DNA of 64,000 bases. Origin: Flavobacteriaceae bacterium (GTDB lineage: Bacteria > Bacteroidota > Bacteroidia > Flavobacteriales > Flavobacteriaceae). Within the stretch, counting starts at the first letter, position 1. Each line of letters opens with the position of its first letter. The notes beneath the pieces were generated by a model. It did not search any database. It was not told the DNA's origin and saw only the letters and a list, made by a program, of their open reading frames with translations. The position numbers were made by a program, and so were the translations under genes. Location: the NCBI GenBank assembly GCA_004762155.1, contig SIHP01000001.1, forward strand, positions 434,001 to 498,000. The letters run 5' to 3'. Below, piece by piece: positions 9,027 through 17,825 of this stretch.

Positions 9027-9168
9027 TAAAATAGAGATTCATCAAAATCCAGAAAAAAAGACACTAGATTAACCGCTTCTAAAGAATTTAAATTCTTACT
9101 GTAATAAATATTTAGATAAATGACAACAATGAAAATACCTACATGATAAACTGAAATTGCAATTCTAC

Positions 9169-9753
9169 CTAAATAGAATTGTCAATAATTTCTACAATCT
9201 TATCATTTGGAATAAGATCAATTGTTAAATTAATTCGATCTGTACTTCCTGCATTAATAACTCTATGAGAATCTGATAAACGTAAATACCAACACTCACC
9301 TGTTTTCATAGGGACTAAAGTATTATTCAAAAAAAATTCAACTCCATCATTATTATCTATAGGAATCGTAAGTCGAATCATTGACTTTTCTTCCTCTAAA
9401 GCTAACGTTGGATCGGTATGTTCTTTTACAACAGAACCTGGCGCCAAAAACAATAACCTAACAAGATTTACAGTGCTATACTCTTTAAACTTATCAATTA
9501 TACTTCGTAAATAAGGTGCTTTTTCTAAAGCAGGTGTATCTAACCAGTCGGTCCAAGTACCATCTGCATAATCATCTGCTGGAGGCGGAAAAGGTAATGA
9601 TGTGTCTACTAAATGAGCTGGAGCACGTAACTGAATTACTTTATAATATTCATAATGTTCTTCTTTTAACGAATGTACTTCCTTTAACATTTTTTCAACG
9701 TCAAACGAAAAAGGTAATTGTATTCTGTCCTCAAACTGTTTTTTTGTTTCCAT
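9169..9753 (-). CDS. Aspartyl/asparaginyl beta-hydroxylase-like Fe(II)/2-oxoglutarate dioxygenase
   Basis: A 194-aa protein with the Asp/Arg hydroxylase jelly-roll fold. The iron-binding set is visible: H112-x-D114 in KEHTDPTL and H163 in SDSHRVINAG. R173 (STDRINLTID) sits where 2-oxoglutarate is bound. GECWYLRLSDSHRV is the most typical block. Single-domain bacterial members often hydroxylate small peptides, ribosomal proteins or lipids; the substrate here is unknown. It is monocistronic. Confidence 0.85.
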   Translation of the reverse strand: METKKQFEDRIQLPFSFDVEKMLKEVHSLKEEHYEYYKVIQLRAPAHLVDTSLPFPPPADDYADGTWTDWLDTPALEKAPYLRSIIDKFKEYSTVNLVRLLFLAPGSVVKEHTDPTLALEEEKSMIRLTIPIDNNDGVEFFLNNTLVPMKTGECWYLRLSDSHRVINAGSTDRINLTIDLIPNDKIVEIIDNSI

Positions 9754-9927
9754 ATCTTACTCTTTAATTTTTTCCACTACTGTATTCTTCTCAACAAATT
9801 ACAATAAAATTATTTTGTTAAATTAATTAATAAAGCCTAAAAAAACAACTAATACGAGATATGAAACTCTTAAAATGTAATTTCATACCGTTTTTCTTTT
9901 TATCTTTATACTTTAAACACTTTGGTT

Positions 9928-10329
9928 ATGAAAGTTTTACAATACTCTATTTTATTTCTTTTTGGCTTTCTGTTTTTTTGTTGTGGAAGTCCTACTACAC
10001 TTTCAAATCAATCTCAAAAAGAAAACCCTGTTGTTATTGCAAATGATAGTTTGGAATATGAAATTATAATTATAGAGCCTGGCTTTAATTTATTCTTACA
10101 AAGCGTTGCTCAACCAGAAGGTTTTTATTCTCAAGTGTATTTAGAAAACAAAAATTTACTTTATGTCAGTAATTATAACATAAGAGTAAACCAACCTTTT
10201 AGATACAATCCTAATATTTACGAAAACTTAATTGATTACAACTCTAATGTAAATTATGGCTATGATGTAAACTATAAATTATTTAATTATTTTGAATTTA
10301 TTCAGCGTAAATACCGAATGAATTTATAG
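9928..10329 (+). CDS. DUF6146 family lipoprotein
   Basis: A 133-aa protein from ATG 9928 (a TTG lies two codons earlier). The signal peptide ends LFGFLFFCCGS, a lipobox. The rest has EYEIIIIEPGFNLFLQS, YSQVYLENKNLLYVS, NYGYDVNYKLFNYF and a final EFIQRKYRMNL, which fits the flavobacterial DUF6146 family as I remember it. No function is known. It precedes sppA by 53 bp on the same strand. Confidence 0.75.
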   Translation: MKVLQYSILFLFGFLFFCCGSPTTLSNQSQKENPVVIANDSLEYEIIIIEPGFNLFLQSVAQPEGFYSQVYLENKNLLYVSNYNIRVNQPFRYNPNIYENLIDYNSNVNYGYDVNYKLFNYFEFIQRKYRMNL

Positions 10330-10352
10330 TGAAAATTACTTTCTAAAAAGTG

Positions 10353-10360
10353 TATATTTG
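10353..10360 (+). promoter_or_regulatory. -7 element TATATTTG before sppA
   Basis: TATATTTG matches the Bacteroidetes -7 consensus TAnnTTTG and lies 22 bp before the sppA ATG. No clear -33 TTG is seen at the expected distance, so only the -7 half is supported. Confidence 0.4.
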
Positions 10361-10382
10361 TTGCATTAACTAAATTATTAAA

Positions 10383-12131
10383 ATGAAATTTTTACGTAAC
10401 CTATTAGCTACAATTGTTGGCTTTTTTATTGCTTTATTTTTATTATTCCTCTTCTTTATGATCATAGGGGTTTTAATGGGATCTGGAGATGAAATAACCA
10501 CAGAACCAAATTCTATATTAGAACTAGATTTATCTACAAACATAAAAGATTTTGCTCCAGAAGATGATAATCCTTTTAGTAAAGCATTAGGTTTACCTAA
10601 AAAGGAAATTGGACTAGATGTTATTATAAATGCTATAGAAAATGCTAAAACTGATGACAATATTAAAGGTATTAGTATTAAAACAACATTTGTAAATTCT
10701 GGTATTTCACAAGCTCAATCTATCAGAAAAAAACTTAGTGAATTTAAAGAAACAGGTAAATTTATTTATGCTTATAATGATGTTTATGACCAACAAAACT
10801 ATTATTTAAGCTCTGTTGCTGATAGTTTATTTTTAAATCCAGTTGGTGCCATTGACTTTAAGGGATTATCTACAGAAATTTTATATTATAAAGATTTTGA
10901 AGATAAATATGGAGTAAAAATGGAAGTGATTCGTCATGGAAAATACAAAAGTGCTGTGGAACCATTTTTAGCAAATAAAATGAGTGAAGCCAATAGAGAG
11001 CAAACTACTTCGTTCTTAAAATCTATTTGGTCAGAAATTACCAAAGAAGTAAGTAAAGATAGAAATATCTCTGAAGAGAAGTTAAACTTAATTGCTGATA
11101 ATTCTGATGCTAGAAATGCCGATTTAGCAAAACAAAACAATTTAATTGATGCTGCTATTTATGAAGATGAATATGAAAGTAAATTAAAAGCAATTATTAA
11201 TACTGATGATTTAGAAACCATTTCTATTGGTGATTATATCTCTACTGGAAAAGGACGAATTTCATCAACAGCAAAGGATAAAATTGCAGTTATTTATGCA
11301 CAAGGGCAAATTAATTACGGAGAAGGTAACGATAAAATTATTGGACAAGGAATTATAAATAAGGCTATAAAAAAAGCTGTAAATGATAAAAAAATAAAAG
11401 CTATTGTGCTGCGTGTTAATTCCCCTGGTGGAAGCGCTCTAGCTTCTGAACTGATTTGGAGAGAATTAGAATTGGCAAAAAAAGAAAAACCTTTAGTAGT
11501 TTCTATGGGGAATTTAGCTGCTTCTGGTGGATATTACATTGCTTGTAACGCAAATAAAATTGTAGCAGAACCAACAACAATTACTGGTTCTATTGGGGTT
11601 TTTGGAGCTATTCCTAACGCACATAAATTAGCTACTGAAATTGGAATTAATGCAGAACAAGTAAGTACTAATAAAAGTGCTAATTACAGTTTATTTGAAC
11701 CAATGGATCAAAAATTTTATGATGTTACTAAAGAAGGTGTAGAGCAAATTTACACCACTTTTGTAAACAGAGTTGCAAATGGTAGAAACATGACATTTGA
11801 GGCTGTAAATGAAATTGCGCAAGGAAGAGTTTGGACTGGTAAAGAAGCTTTAAATAATGGCTTAGTAGACAAATTAGGTAGTTTACAAGATGCAATTACA
11901 ATTGCAGCTGAATTAGCAGAATTAGACAGTTATAAAATCCGTAGTTACCCAAACTATAAAAAAGATTTCAAAGATACTTTTAGTGGTTTACCTTTTATGA
12001 AAATTGATAAAGAAGCACTTTTAAAAGAAAGTTTAGGAGATGAAAACTATCGTTTATACAACACTGTAAACCAAATGAAAAACGTAGAGGGAATTCAAGC
12101 AAGAATGCCTTATCTTTTAGAGATTAAATAA
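10383..12131 (+). CDS. sppA: Signal peptide peptidase SppA, 67K type
   Basis: A 582-aa inner-membrane serine protease that degrades cleaved signal peptides. It has one N-terminal membrane anchor (about residues 8-32) and two tandem ClpP-like halves. The general base is K189 in GKYKSAVEPF of the first half. The nucleophile is S381 in AASGGYYIA of the second half, preceded by VLRVNSPGGSALAS, which forms the oxyanion region. ATTITGSIGVFGAIP and GRVWTGKEALNNGLVD are family blocks. A strong terminator follows directly. Confidence 0.95.
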   Translation: MKFLRNLLATIVGFFIALFLLFLFFMIIGVLMGSGDEITTEPNSILELDLSTNIKDFAPEDDNPFSKALGLPKKEIGLDVIINAIENAKTDDNIKGISIKTTFVNSGISQAQSIRKKLSEFKETGKFIYAYNDVYDQQNYYLSSVADSLFLNPVGAIDFKGLSTEILYYKDFEDKYGVKMEVIRHGKYKSAVEPFLANKMSEANREQTTSFLKSIWSEITKEVSKDRNISEEKLNLIADNSDARNADLAKQNNLIDAAIYEDEYESKLKAIINTDDLETISIGDYISTGKGRISSTAKDKIAVIYAQGQINYGEGNDKIIGQGIINKAIKKAVNDKKIKAIVLRVNSPGGSALASELIWRELELAKKEKPLVVSMGNLAASGGYYIACNANKIVAEPTTITGSIGVFGAIPNAHKLATEIGINAEQVSTNKSANYSLFEPMDQKFYDVTKEGVEQIYTTFVNRVANGRNMTFEAVNEIAQGRVWTGKEALNNGLVDKLGSLQDAITIAAELAELDSYKIRSYPNYKKDFKDTFSGLPFMKIDKEALLKESLGDENYRLYNTVNQMKNVEGIQARMPYLLEIK

Positions 12132-12156
12132 CAACAAAAAAGATTCAACTTTTATA

Positions 12157-12199
12157 AATAGTCTAAAAGCAAAGTCCTTGTTTTTAGACTATTTTTTTG
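12157..12199 (+). terminator. Rho-independent terminator after sppA
   Basis: AATAGTCTAAAA (12157-12168) pairs over 12 bp with TTTTAGACTATT (12182-12193) around a 13-nt loop and is followed by a T-run. Confidence 0.85.
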
Positions 12200-12313
12200 T
12201 TAAAACTATAAAAACATCTATTTATCATAAGTTTCTTTAGAAAGCTATTTAAGTTAAAATCCAAAACACAATCAAAAGAAAATAGTCAATCAACAACAGA
12301 CGAAGTTCCTTGG

Positions 12314-12973
12314 ATGACAGAATCTAGACTTCAAACAATTAATACCTGTAATACAGCTGGTTTTTCACCTGCTAAATCGCTACCTACAGATTGGAATAGA
12401 AACCTACGACCTTCAATAGAAATAGCAGGAAGATTACATGCAATTAAAGCATTAGTTTTATGGCTTATGGTTCCTTCTGATAATTTACCTAGTGAAAAAG
12501 TTTTAAGTTTTGTATCAAAAAATGAACTTAAAAATTTTATGACTGAAGATGAAAGGATAATTCTTAGTTCTTCAAGAGATGATGAAAATTTAAGAAATGC
12601 TATCGGCTGGAAATTTGAAAACGCTTGGCCTTTAGCTTGGTATTTTGGTTATAAAGAACCAGAAATCACAGGTCAAATGATGTCTGGTGAACAAATGCAA
12701 GAAATTTTAATAAACTATACTTGTTCTTTAGATACTACAATTACTGAGTGGACTTTGAACCAAGAGAAGATTCCAGAAGATGTTATTGTAAAAAAAGAAG
12801 ATTTATTCTATTGTCTTCATAACGCTGTTAGAAGCGCGCAATTAGGGGGAAATACAGTACCTGAAGGTTTTGATCCAATGGGAAATGGTGGAGTTATTCA
12901 CGAACGAAGACATTCTTTAACTTGGATGCTCTCAAAAGATATAACATGGGAAGAAACTGATTTAAGTACATAA
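12314..12973 (+). CDS. DUF4272 domain protein, probably with a damaged start
   Basis: 219 aa from ATG 12314. The blocks RPSIEIAGRLHAIKALVLWL, WKFENAWPLAWYFGYKEP, HNAVRSAQLGG and GGVIHERRHSLTWM fit DUF4272, a family of unknown role. The frame is open upstream to 12212 and encodes SFFRKLFKLKSKTQSKENSQ, a typical basic N-terminus, directly after an ATA codon at 12227. No ATG, GTG or TTG lies between, so the original start was probably ATG mutated to ATA, and the protein either starts late at 12314 or is weakly made. Confidence 0.75.
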   Translation: MTESRLQTINTCNTAGFSPAKSLPTDWNRNLRPSIEIAGRLHAIKALVLWLMVPSDNLPSEKVLSFVSKNELKNFMTEDERIILSSSRDDENLRNAIGWKFENAWPLAWYFGYKEPEITGQMMSGEQMQEILINYTCSLDTTITEWTLNQEKIPEDVIVKKEDLFYCLHNAVRSAQLGGNTVPEGFDPMGNGGVIHERRHSLTWMLSKDITWEETDLST

Positions 12974-13379
12974 TAGTAATATTACAAAATAGCAACTATA
13001 ATAGCTTAAACCTAAGCTATTAATTACTTTTAATTCTTTTGAGCAAATTAAAGACACATTGATGCTCACCCCTTTAAACGATAACTTTTATAAAATACTA
13101 AACAAGAAACAAAAGACACTCTGAGTTTTTACCATGATGCATTATAACCTTCAACAGAAAATAAATCATAATAGAATATTAAAACATTCAACTATTAAGA
13201 GTGAAAAATATAAGAGAGATACAATTAGAAGGCACTTATTTTAAATAATTTCTCACAACAATTATTAAAAATTTTCCCAACTTCTTTTTTACTACAAGAG
13301 CATTACAAGCTAAATATATGTTTTAACCTGCAATGCTCTTATAGAATATCACTTCTCTTTAATAAGTAATTCTAAAAAC
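12974..13379. other. Intergenic stretch with two inverted repeats
   Basis: About 400 bp between convergent genes with no supported gene. AATAGCTTA/TAAGCTATT (13000-13021) is a 9-bp stem with a 4-nt loop that may end the DUF4272 transcript. AAGAGCATT (13296-13304) and AATGCTCTT (13332-13340) form a 9-bp stem with a 27-nt loop just past the end of the minus-strand sugar operon; no T-run follows it. Confidence 0.5.
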
Positions 13380-13814
13380 TTAAAAATTACTTTCTTCTGC
13401 CATTTTCACTACACCTACAGTTAAAATCAAATTAGCAAAGCGACGTTGTTCACCTGTTTGAATAATTAATGTAGTGGCAGGTTCTCTTATTTTATCATAA
13501 AAAGACCAACGTTCCATCTCTTTCCATGTTACGTCTCCTAATATTTTTTTATACGAGTCATGAATCTCTGCATTTGCTTCAGCAGGCTTTTCCATTACAA
13601 TTGCACCTTGAATAGGACAAACTTCTAATATTCCTTCAAGCACCGTTAAAGCATCTAACAATCCTGGTCGAAAATTAAGATGTACTGTTGTTGAATTAGG
13701 TCCTGTCATTGCTCCAACAGGTAAATTCCCATCTGCAATCACAACTTGTGCAAAATGACCAGATCTTGCAAGTGTTTCCATAATTGTTGGATGAATAACT
13801 GGAGTTTTTAACAT
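13380..13814 (-). CDS. RbsD/FucU family sugar mutarotase
   Basis: A 144-aa protein of the RbsD/FucU fold, which interconverts anomers of free sugars. The typical N-terminus has ARSGHFAQVVIADGNLP (His and Asp of the active site), followed by LTVLEGILEVCP and FYDKIREPATTLIIQTGEQR, with YDKIRE and TGEQRR near the end. It is the last gene of the six-gene operon, 38 bp after the SDR gene. FucU versus RbsD specificity cannot be told; the context of sugar-acid genes suggests it handles an aldose or uronate anomer released by the pathway (inference). Confidence 0.85.
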   Translation of the reverse strand: MLKTPVIHPTIMETLARSGHFAQVVIADGNLPVGAMTGPNSTTVHLNFRPGLLDALTVLEGILEVCPIQGAIVMEKPAEANAEIHDSYKKILGDVTWKEMERWSFYDKIREPATTLIIQTGEQRRFANLILTVGVVKMAEESNF

Positions 13815-13852
13815 AAAATCTTTTTTTAATAAATATATTCTAACTAGAAATC

Positions 13853-14620
13853 CTACATATTATAAACACCTCCATTAATATCCAAAGTAGCTCCAGTAAT
13901 AAAACCATCATATTCAGAGGCTAAATATAAAACTGCTCTAGCAACATCTGCTGCATTACCTGCTCGTTGGATAGGAATACCAGCTGTTGTTTTTGCTGCT
14001 GATTCTTTTGTTGTATGCGTATTATGAAATGAAGTACCTAAAATAAGTCCAGGAGCAACTGCATTAACTCTCACTCCATCTGTACCTAACTCTGTAGAAA
14101 GTGCTCGGGTGTATGTTAAAATTGCTCCTTTACTAGTAGCATAAGCTAAAGATCCTGGATGACCACCTTTACGTCCAGCAAGTGAAGCCAAATTAACAAT
14201 ACTACTATTATCATTTTTTGCTAAATGAGGAGCAGCTGCTTTGGTTACAAACATCATAGATGTTAAATTTATATCCATTACTTTATTCCAAAATTCAGTT
14301 TCCATTTCACTTAGCATTTTACGAGCAACAAGTGAACCTGCATTATTAATTAAAACATCTAAACTTCCTAATTCTTGTATTGTTTTTTTTACCAGCGCAA
14401 TTGCATCAGCTTCTTTTGTTAAATCTCCTGCTATTGCAACTGCTTTTTGTCCTTTTTTAGTTGCGTATTCTATTAATTCATTCGCGGTATCTGCACTAGA
14501 AAAATAATGTATTGCAACATTAGCTCCGCTATCAATAAAATGCTTCGTTATTGACTCTCCAATTCCCTGAGCACCTGCCGTTATCAAAACATTCTTTCCA
14601 GTTAATTTATTAGTATTCAT
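13853..14620 (-). CDS. SDR-family oxidoreductase of a sugar-acid operon
   Basis: A 255-aa classical SDR. The nucleotide fold has ITAGAQGIGESI; GAQGIG is the dinucleotide-binding turn. INNAGSLV follows, with catalytic S in IVNLASLAG and YATSK for Tyr/Lys. The end GATLDINGGVYNM is typical of FabG-like dehydrogenases. IHYFSS after strand 2 has no acidic residue, which leaves NADP(H) possible. In this operon it could be a DEH reductase of alginate breakdown or a gluconate 5-dehydrogenase feeding gluconokinase. The sequence alone does not decide. Confidence 0.85.
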   Translation of the reverse strand: MNTNKLTGKNVLITAGAQGIGESITKHFIDSGANVAIHYFSSADTANELIEYATKKGQKAVAIAGDLTKEADAIALVKKTIQELGSLDVLINNAGSLVARKMLSEMETEFWNKVMDINLTSMMFVTKAAAPHLAKNDNSSIVNLASLAGRKGGHPGSLAYATSKGAILTYTRALSTELGTDGVRVNAVAPGLILGTSFHNTHTTKESAAKTTAGIPIQRAGNAADVARAVLYLASEYDGFITGATLDINGGVYNM

Positions 14621-14640
14621 TGTATCTTTAAATTAATTGA

Positions 14641-15744
14641 TTAATCATTTTTTGTGAAATAACCTTCATTAGAAACCGAGGCATCACTTATTTTTATGCT
14701 TGCTGTTTTAAACCAAACTTCAGCATAATTTCCATCTTTATATTGTTTTTGTATATCTCCTTTATGCGTTTCAGCTCCAGAACACCAGTTTTTATTTACT
14801 TCAGGAGATTTTCCATTAGTTTGATTGTAAGCTCCTAACTTAAAGAAACAACCCTCACCTGCATATGCACTTTTACGTTCCACTCCATCTTGACCTATCG
14901 GTACAAATAATTCTTGAGTTTGCTTTGGAATATTAGCTGACGTAGTGTATTCTGATACTATTAAATTTTTAGTGAATGTTTTGGTCTCATGACCATCACT
15001 CATGAATTTCAAATTCATAATACCATCTTTAACTTCTATTTCGTAACTAAACTCTTCTCCTAATGCAATACCGTCTTCTAATTCTTTTGGATAAGTATTT
15101 TCTTCTTTACCGACAACAGAAAAATCATTCCCCCAAACAGCTGTAGAATAATCCCATCTTCCTGAGTTATCATCTCCTTGTGTATTAATTTCATAATGCC
15201 AAAAAACCGAACCTTTGGTATGTCCAGGGAATTTTTTATAAAATATTTTAAGTGGTTCATTTTCATGTCCGTCTGCACTATGAATTTGCCCAACAACTAC
15301 AGAATATGAAGCAGCAACTCTTGCATCACCAGTTGTTGACACGTTCATTACCTTAAGAGTTGCTGTTAATTTATCATTAGCTTTTGAAGGATACCATTTT
15401 TTTTCTTGTGCTAATTCAGTTCTTGTATTATTTGATGTTCCGTGTGTATCTCCTCCATTTGGAGCTTTATAAACAACCCAATTACTTTCACCATCTTTTT
15501 GGGTGAAAAAGAAATCTTTATGTTCAAAATTATTTGCATGACCTGCATTTGACCCATCACCCAAGATTAATCTCCAATCATTAAAAAAAGGAGTAACATC
15601 ACTCGCATAAACCTTCTTTTGTTCTTCTTTTTTAGCTTCTTCTTTTTCGTTAGATTCTTTAGTAGTTTTTTTACAACTACCTAACATAAAAAAAGCGCTA
15701 AAACATAAAAGTGCTCCTATTTTTGTAATCGTTTTTTTATTCAT
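14641..15744 (-). CDS. Polysaccharide lyase family 7 (alginate lyase), lipoprotein
   Basis: 367 aa from ATG 15744. I chose this start over the one 54 bp upstream because it gives a standard signal peptide ending MLGSC (lipobox, C24). The three PL7 catalytic blocks are present: R108-T-E110-L in NNTRTELAQE, Q153-I-H155 in VVGQIHSADGHE, and CFFKLGAYNQTNG with K302, Y306 and Q308. A charged KE-rich linker (about 25-45) follows the lipid anchor. It should cleave alginate (mannuronate/guluronate) by beta-elimination at the cell surface. It lies 68 bp downstream of the GntR gene. Confidence 0.88.
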   Translation of the reverse strand: MNKKTITKIGALLCFSAFFMLGSCKKTTKESNEKEEAKKEEQKKVYASDVTPFFNDWRLILGDGSNAGHANNFEHKDFFFTQKDGESNWVVYKAPNGGDTHGTSNNTRTELAQEKKWYPSKANDKLTATLKVMNVSTTGDARVAASYSVVVGQIHSADGHENEPLKIFYKKFPGHTKGSVFWHYEINTQGDDNSGRWDYSTAVWGNDFSVVGKEENTYPKELEDGIALGEEFSYEIEVKDGIMNLKFMSDGHETKTFTKNLIVSEYTTSANIPKQTQELFVPIGQDGVERKSAYAGEGCFFKLGAYNQTNGKSPEVNKNWCSGAETHKGDIQKQYKDGNYAEVWFKTASIKISDASVSNEGYFTKND

Positions 15745-15812
15745 TTTATTATTTTTGGTTTTATCTTTTATTATGTGAGAATAAAGGCAATTTTTCACCT
15801 GAATTCTTCCTA

Positions 15813-16490
15813 TTATATCCTAAAAAAGTGTGCTTCCATCATTTCTCTTGACAACTTAATATCTTTAGCTTTAATTGCTAAATAAATATCTTCATGCTTC
15901 TTTATTTCAGAAGCAACTTTATCTCCTTCACACACCGTTTCCCACTCATAAGTTGCCAAAATTGGTGGTGTTATTAAAAGCATTAATGTTAGCATTGTAC
16001 TGTTTTTACTTGCTTTAGCAATAGCTAAGTGAAATAATAAATCTTCTTCTAAATAATCTTTTCCTTCAGTTATCTTTTCTTTAAAAGCATTTAAAGCTTC
16101 CTTTATTTTTCTTAAATCGTCTTCAGTTCTTCTTTCAGAAGCCAAACAAACTATTTTTAATTCTAATGAAATTCTAGTTTCAACCAATTCATCAAATGAT
16201 GGTGTATCTAAAGAAACTATTTCATTTACAATTCCATTAAAACCTGTTAAACCAATTGCTAATATGGTTCCACTTTGCGACATTGATTTTAATACTCCAT
16301 AAAACTCTAACCTTCTAATAGCCTCTCTAATATGATTTCTTTTAACATCAAATTTTTCTGACATTATCCTTTCAGACGGAAGTTTATCTCCACGTTCTAA
16401 TGATTTTGCGTTAATTAAATCACGAATTTTACAGATTACAACATTCTGTACTAATCTATTTTCATTTTTATCTATTAAACTAATTTTCAC
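15813..16490 (-). CDS. GntR-family (FadR/FCD) transcriptional regulator
   Basis: 225 aa. The N-terminal winged helix contains GDKLPSERIMSEKFDVKRNH and IREAIRRLEFYGVLKS, the GntR recognition helix. The C-terminal helical FCD domain has LVETRISLELKIVCLASERR and EDLLFHLAIAKASKNS, where the Asp/Glu-His-His set binds metal or a carboxylate ligand; only part of that set is obvious. It sits inside the operon it most likely controls. The tandem TGGGCACCCA site at the operon head is its best candidate operator (inference). Confidence 0.85.
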   Translation of the reverse strand: MKISLIDKNENRLVQNVVICKIRDLINAKSLERGDKLPSERIMSEKFDVKRNHIREAIRRLEFYGVLKSMSQSGTILAIGLTGFNGIVNEIVSLDTPSFDELVETRISLELKIVCLASERRTEDDLRKIKEALNAFKEKITEGKDYLEEDLLFHLAIAKASKNSTMLTLMLLITPPILATYEWETVCEGDKVASEIKKHEDIYLAIKAKDIKLSREMMEAHFFRI

Positions 16491-16532
16491 GCTAACTAAT
16501 TCTTTTTTATTATGTGTTACTTTATTTTAAGA

Positions 16533-17807
16533 TTATAAATAATCTAATAGTGCCAATATACCATTATACGAAATCACTAAAGAAAAAAACAATGCTGCAT
16601 ACATTCCAATATAAACACCTAAACTTGTTTTATAATCTTTCATTACTTTTTTACTACTTAACATTAATATAATTCCAAGAATTACAATTGGTAATACAAA
16701 TACATTAAAAACTTGTGATAATATTTGAATTTCTATAGGATTTGCTCCAAATGCTGGACCAATTAAAGCTACTAAACATGCTATAGCTGTTATAATTCTA
16801 AACTGACGAGAATTTGTATCTAAAGTTCCTGATTGATAATCAGCAATTAATAATGGTGCTATTAATAAACATGGAAAAATTGATGATAACCCTGCACTTA
16901 GTGCTCCAAAAAAGAAAATAGAAACTGCCCATTTACCAGCAACTGGCTCTAATGTATTTGCCATATCTAAAACCTGGGTAACTTCCTTTCCATCATAAAA
17001 CAAAGCACCTGCTGCAACTGCCATTATAGCTCCGCTAATTACAAAGATTAAAATAGCAGCCGTAATTGAATCTTTTTTCTGTTGTTTTAAATTGTCTCTA
17101 GTCCATCCTTTGCCTTTTACAAACAATGGGCGAGATAAAAAAGTTGCTGATGCCATTGTAGTACCAACAAAAGCCGCTACTAACATTTTACCTCCTGGAA
17201 CATCTGGAATTGTAGGTATTAATCCTTTAATAACATCTACTGAGTGTGGTTGAACAAAAAAGAATGAAAGAAAAAAAGAAAGCCCCATTATAGAAACAAA
17301 AATGATTAATATCTTTTCAAAAAAAGTATATTTTCCTACTAACATTAATAAATAAAAGACAACCATTATTACAATTGCTATTGTTAATACACTTTCATAT
17401 TTAAAAGCACTTAGTCCTTCGAAATTTGTATTTAATATTTCAAAAATAATATTAGATGAAATCCCCAGAATTCCCATTAAAGAATTCCATTGTCCGAATG
17501 TAATTCCCACAATAATTAAAATGGCTAAAGTTTTTCCAAACTTTAAATGCTTTTTGAATCCGTATAATGCAGTTTCCTCAGTAATTAAAGCATAATTACC
17601 ATATGCAAACATTAAAATCCCAGAGAATAAACAACTCAAGAAAAGCACCCATAATAATTGCATTCCAAATTTACTTCCTGCAACAATCATAGATGTTACA
17701 CTCCCTGTACCTATAGTATAACCAATAGCAAAAATACCAGGACCAAAGCCCAAAATAATAGAAATTATTTTTTTTAGTAATGACTTTTTTTGTTCAGTTA
17801 CTGCCAT
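16533..17807 (-). CDS. NRAMP-fold transporter lacking canonical metal-binding motifs
   Basis: A 424-aa polytopic membrane protein with about 11 helices. The start GFGPGIFAIGYTIGTGSVTS lines up with NRAMP helix 1, but the metal-binding DPGN is replaced by IGTGS. Helix 6, normally with MPH, reads AAFVGTTMASATFLSR. Both substrate-ligand motifs are therefore changed, so this is unlikely to be an ordinary Mn/Fe importer. It lies 18 bp after the gluconokinase/6PGDH fusion and before GntR, so uptake of a sugar acid such as gluconate is a reasonable guess (inference). A metal or proton role is not excluded. Confidence 0.75.
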   Translation of the reverse strand: MAVTEQKKSLLKKIISIILGFGPGIFAIGYTIGTGSVTSMIVAGSKFGMQLLWVLFLSCLFSGILMFAYGNYALITEETALYGFKKHLKFGKTLAILIIVGITFGQWNSLMGILGISSNIIFEILNTNFEGLSAFKYESVLTIAIVIMVVFYLLMLVGKYTFFEKILIIFVSIMGLSFFLSFFFVQPHSVDVIKGLIPTIPDVPGGKMLVAAFVGTTMASATFLSRPLFVKGKGWTRDNLKQQKKDSITAAILIFVISGAIMAVAAGALFYDGKEVTQVLDMANTLEPVAGKWAVSIFFFGALSAGLSSIFPCLLIAPLLIADYQSGTLDTNSRQFRIITAIACLVALIGPAFGANPIEIQILSQVFNVFVLPIVILGIILMLSSKKVMKDYKTSLGVYIGMYAALFFSLVISYNGILALLDYL

Positions 17808-17825
17808 GATTTTATAGTTTTTAGT

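Noticed and set aside
13296..13340. Hairpin AAGAGCATT/AATGCTCTT as terminator of the sugar operon
   Set aside because: Good stem, but no T-run follows on the minus strand and the loop is long; kept only as an inverted repeat.
15745..15798. Longer start of the PL7 lyase
   Set aside because: The extra 18 residues precede a complete lipoprotein signal peptide, which would then be internal.
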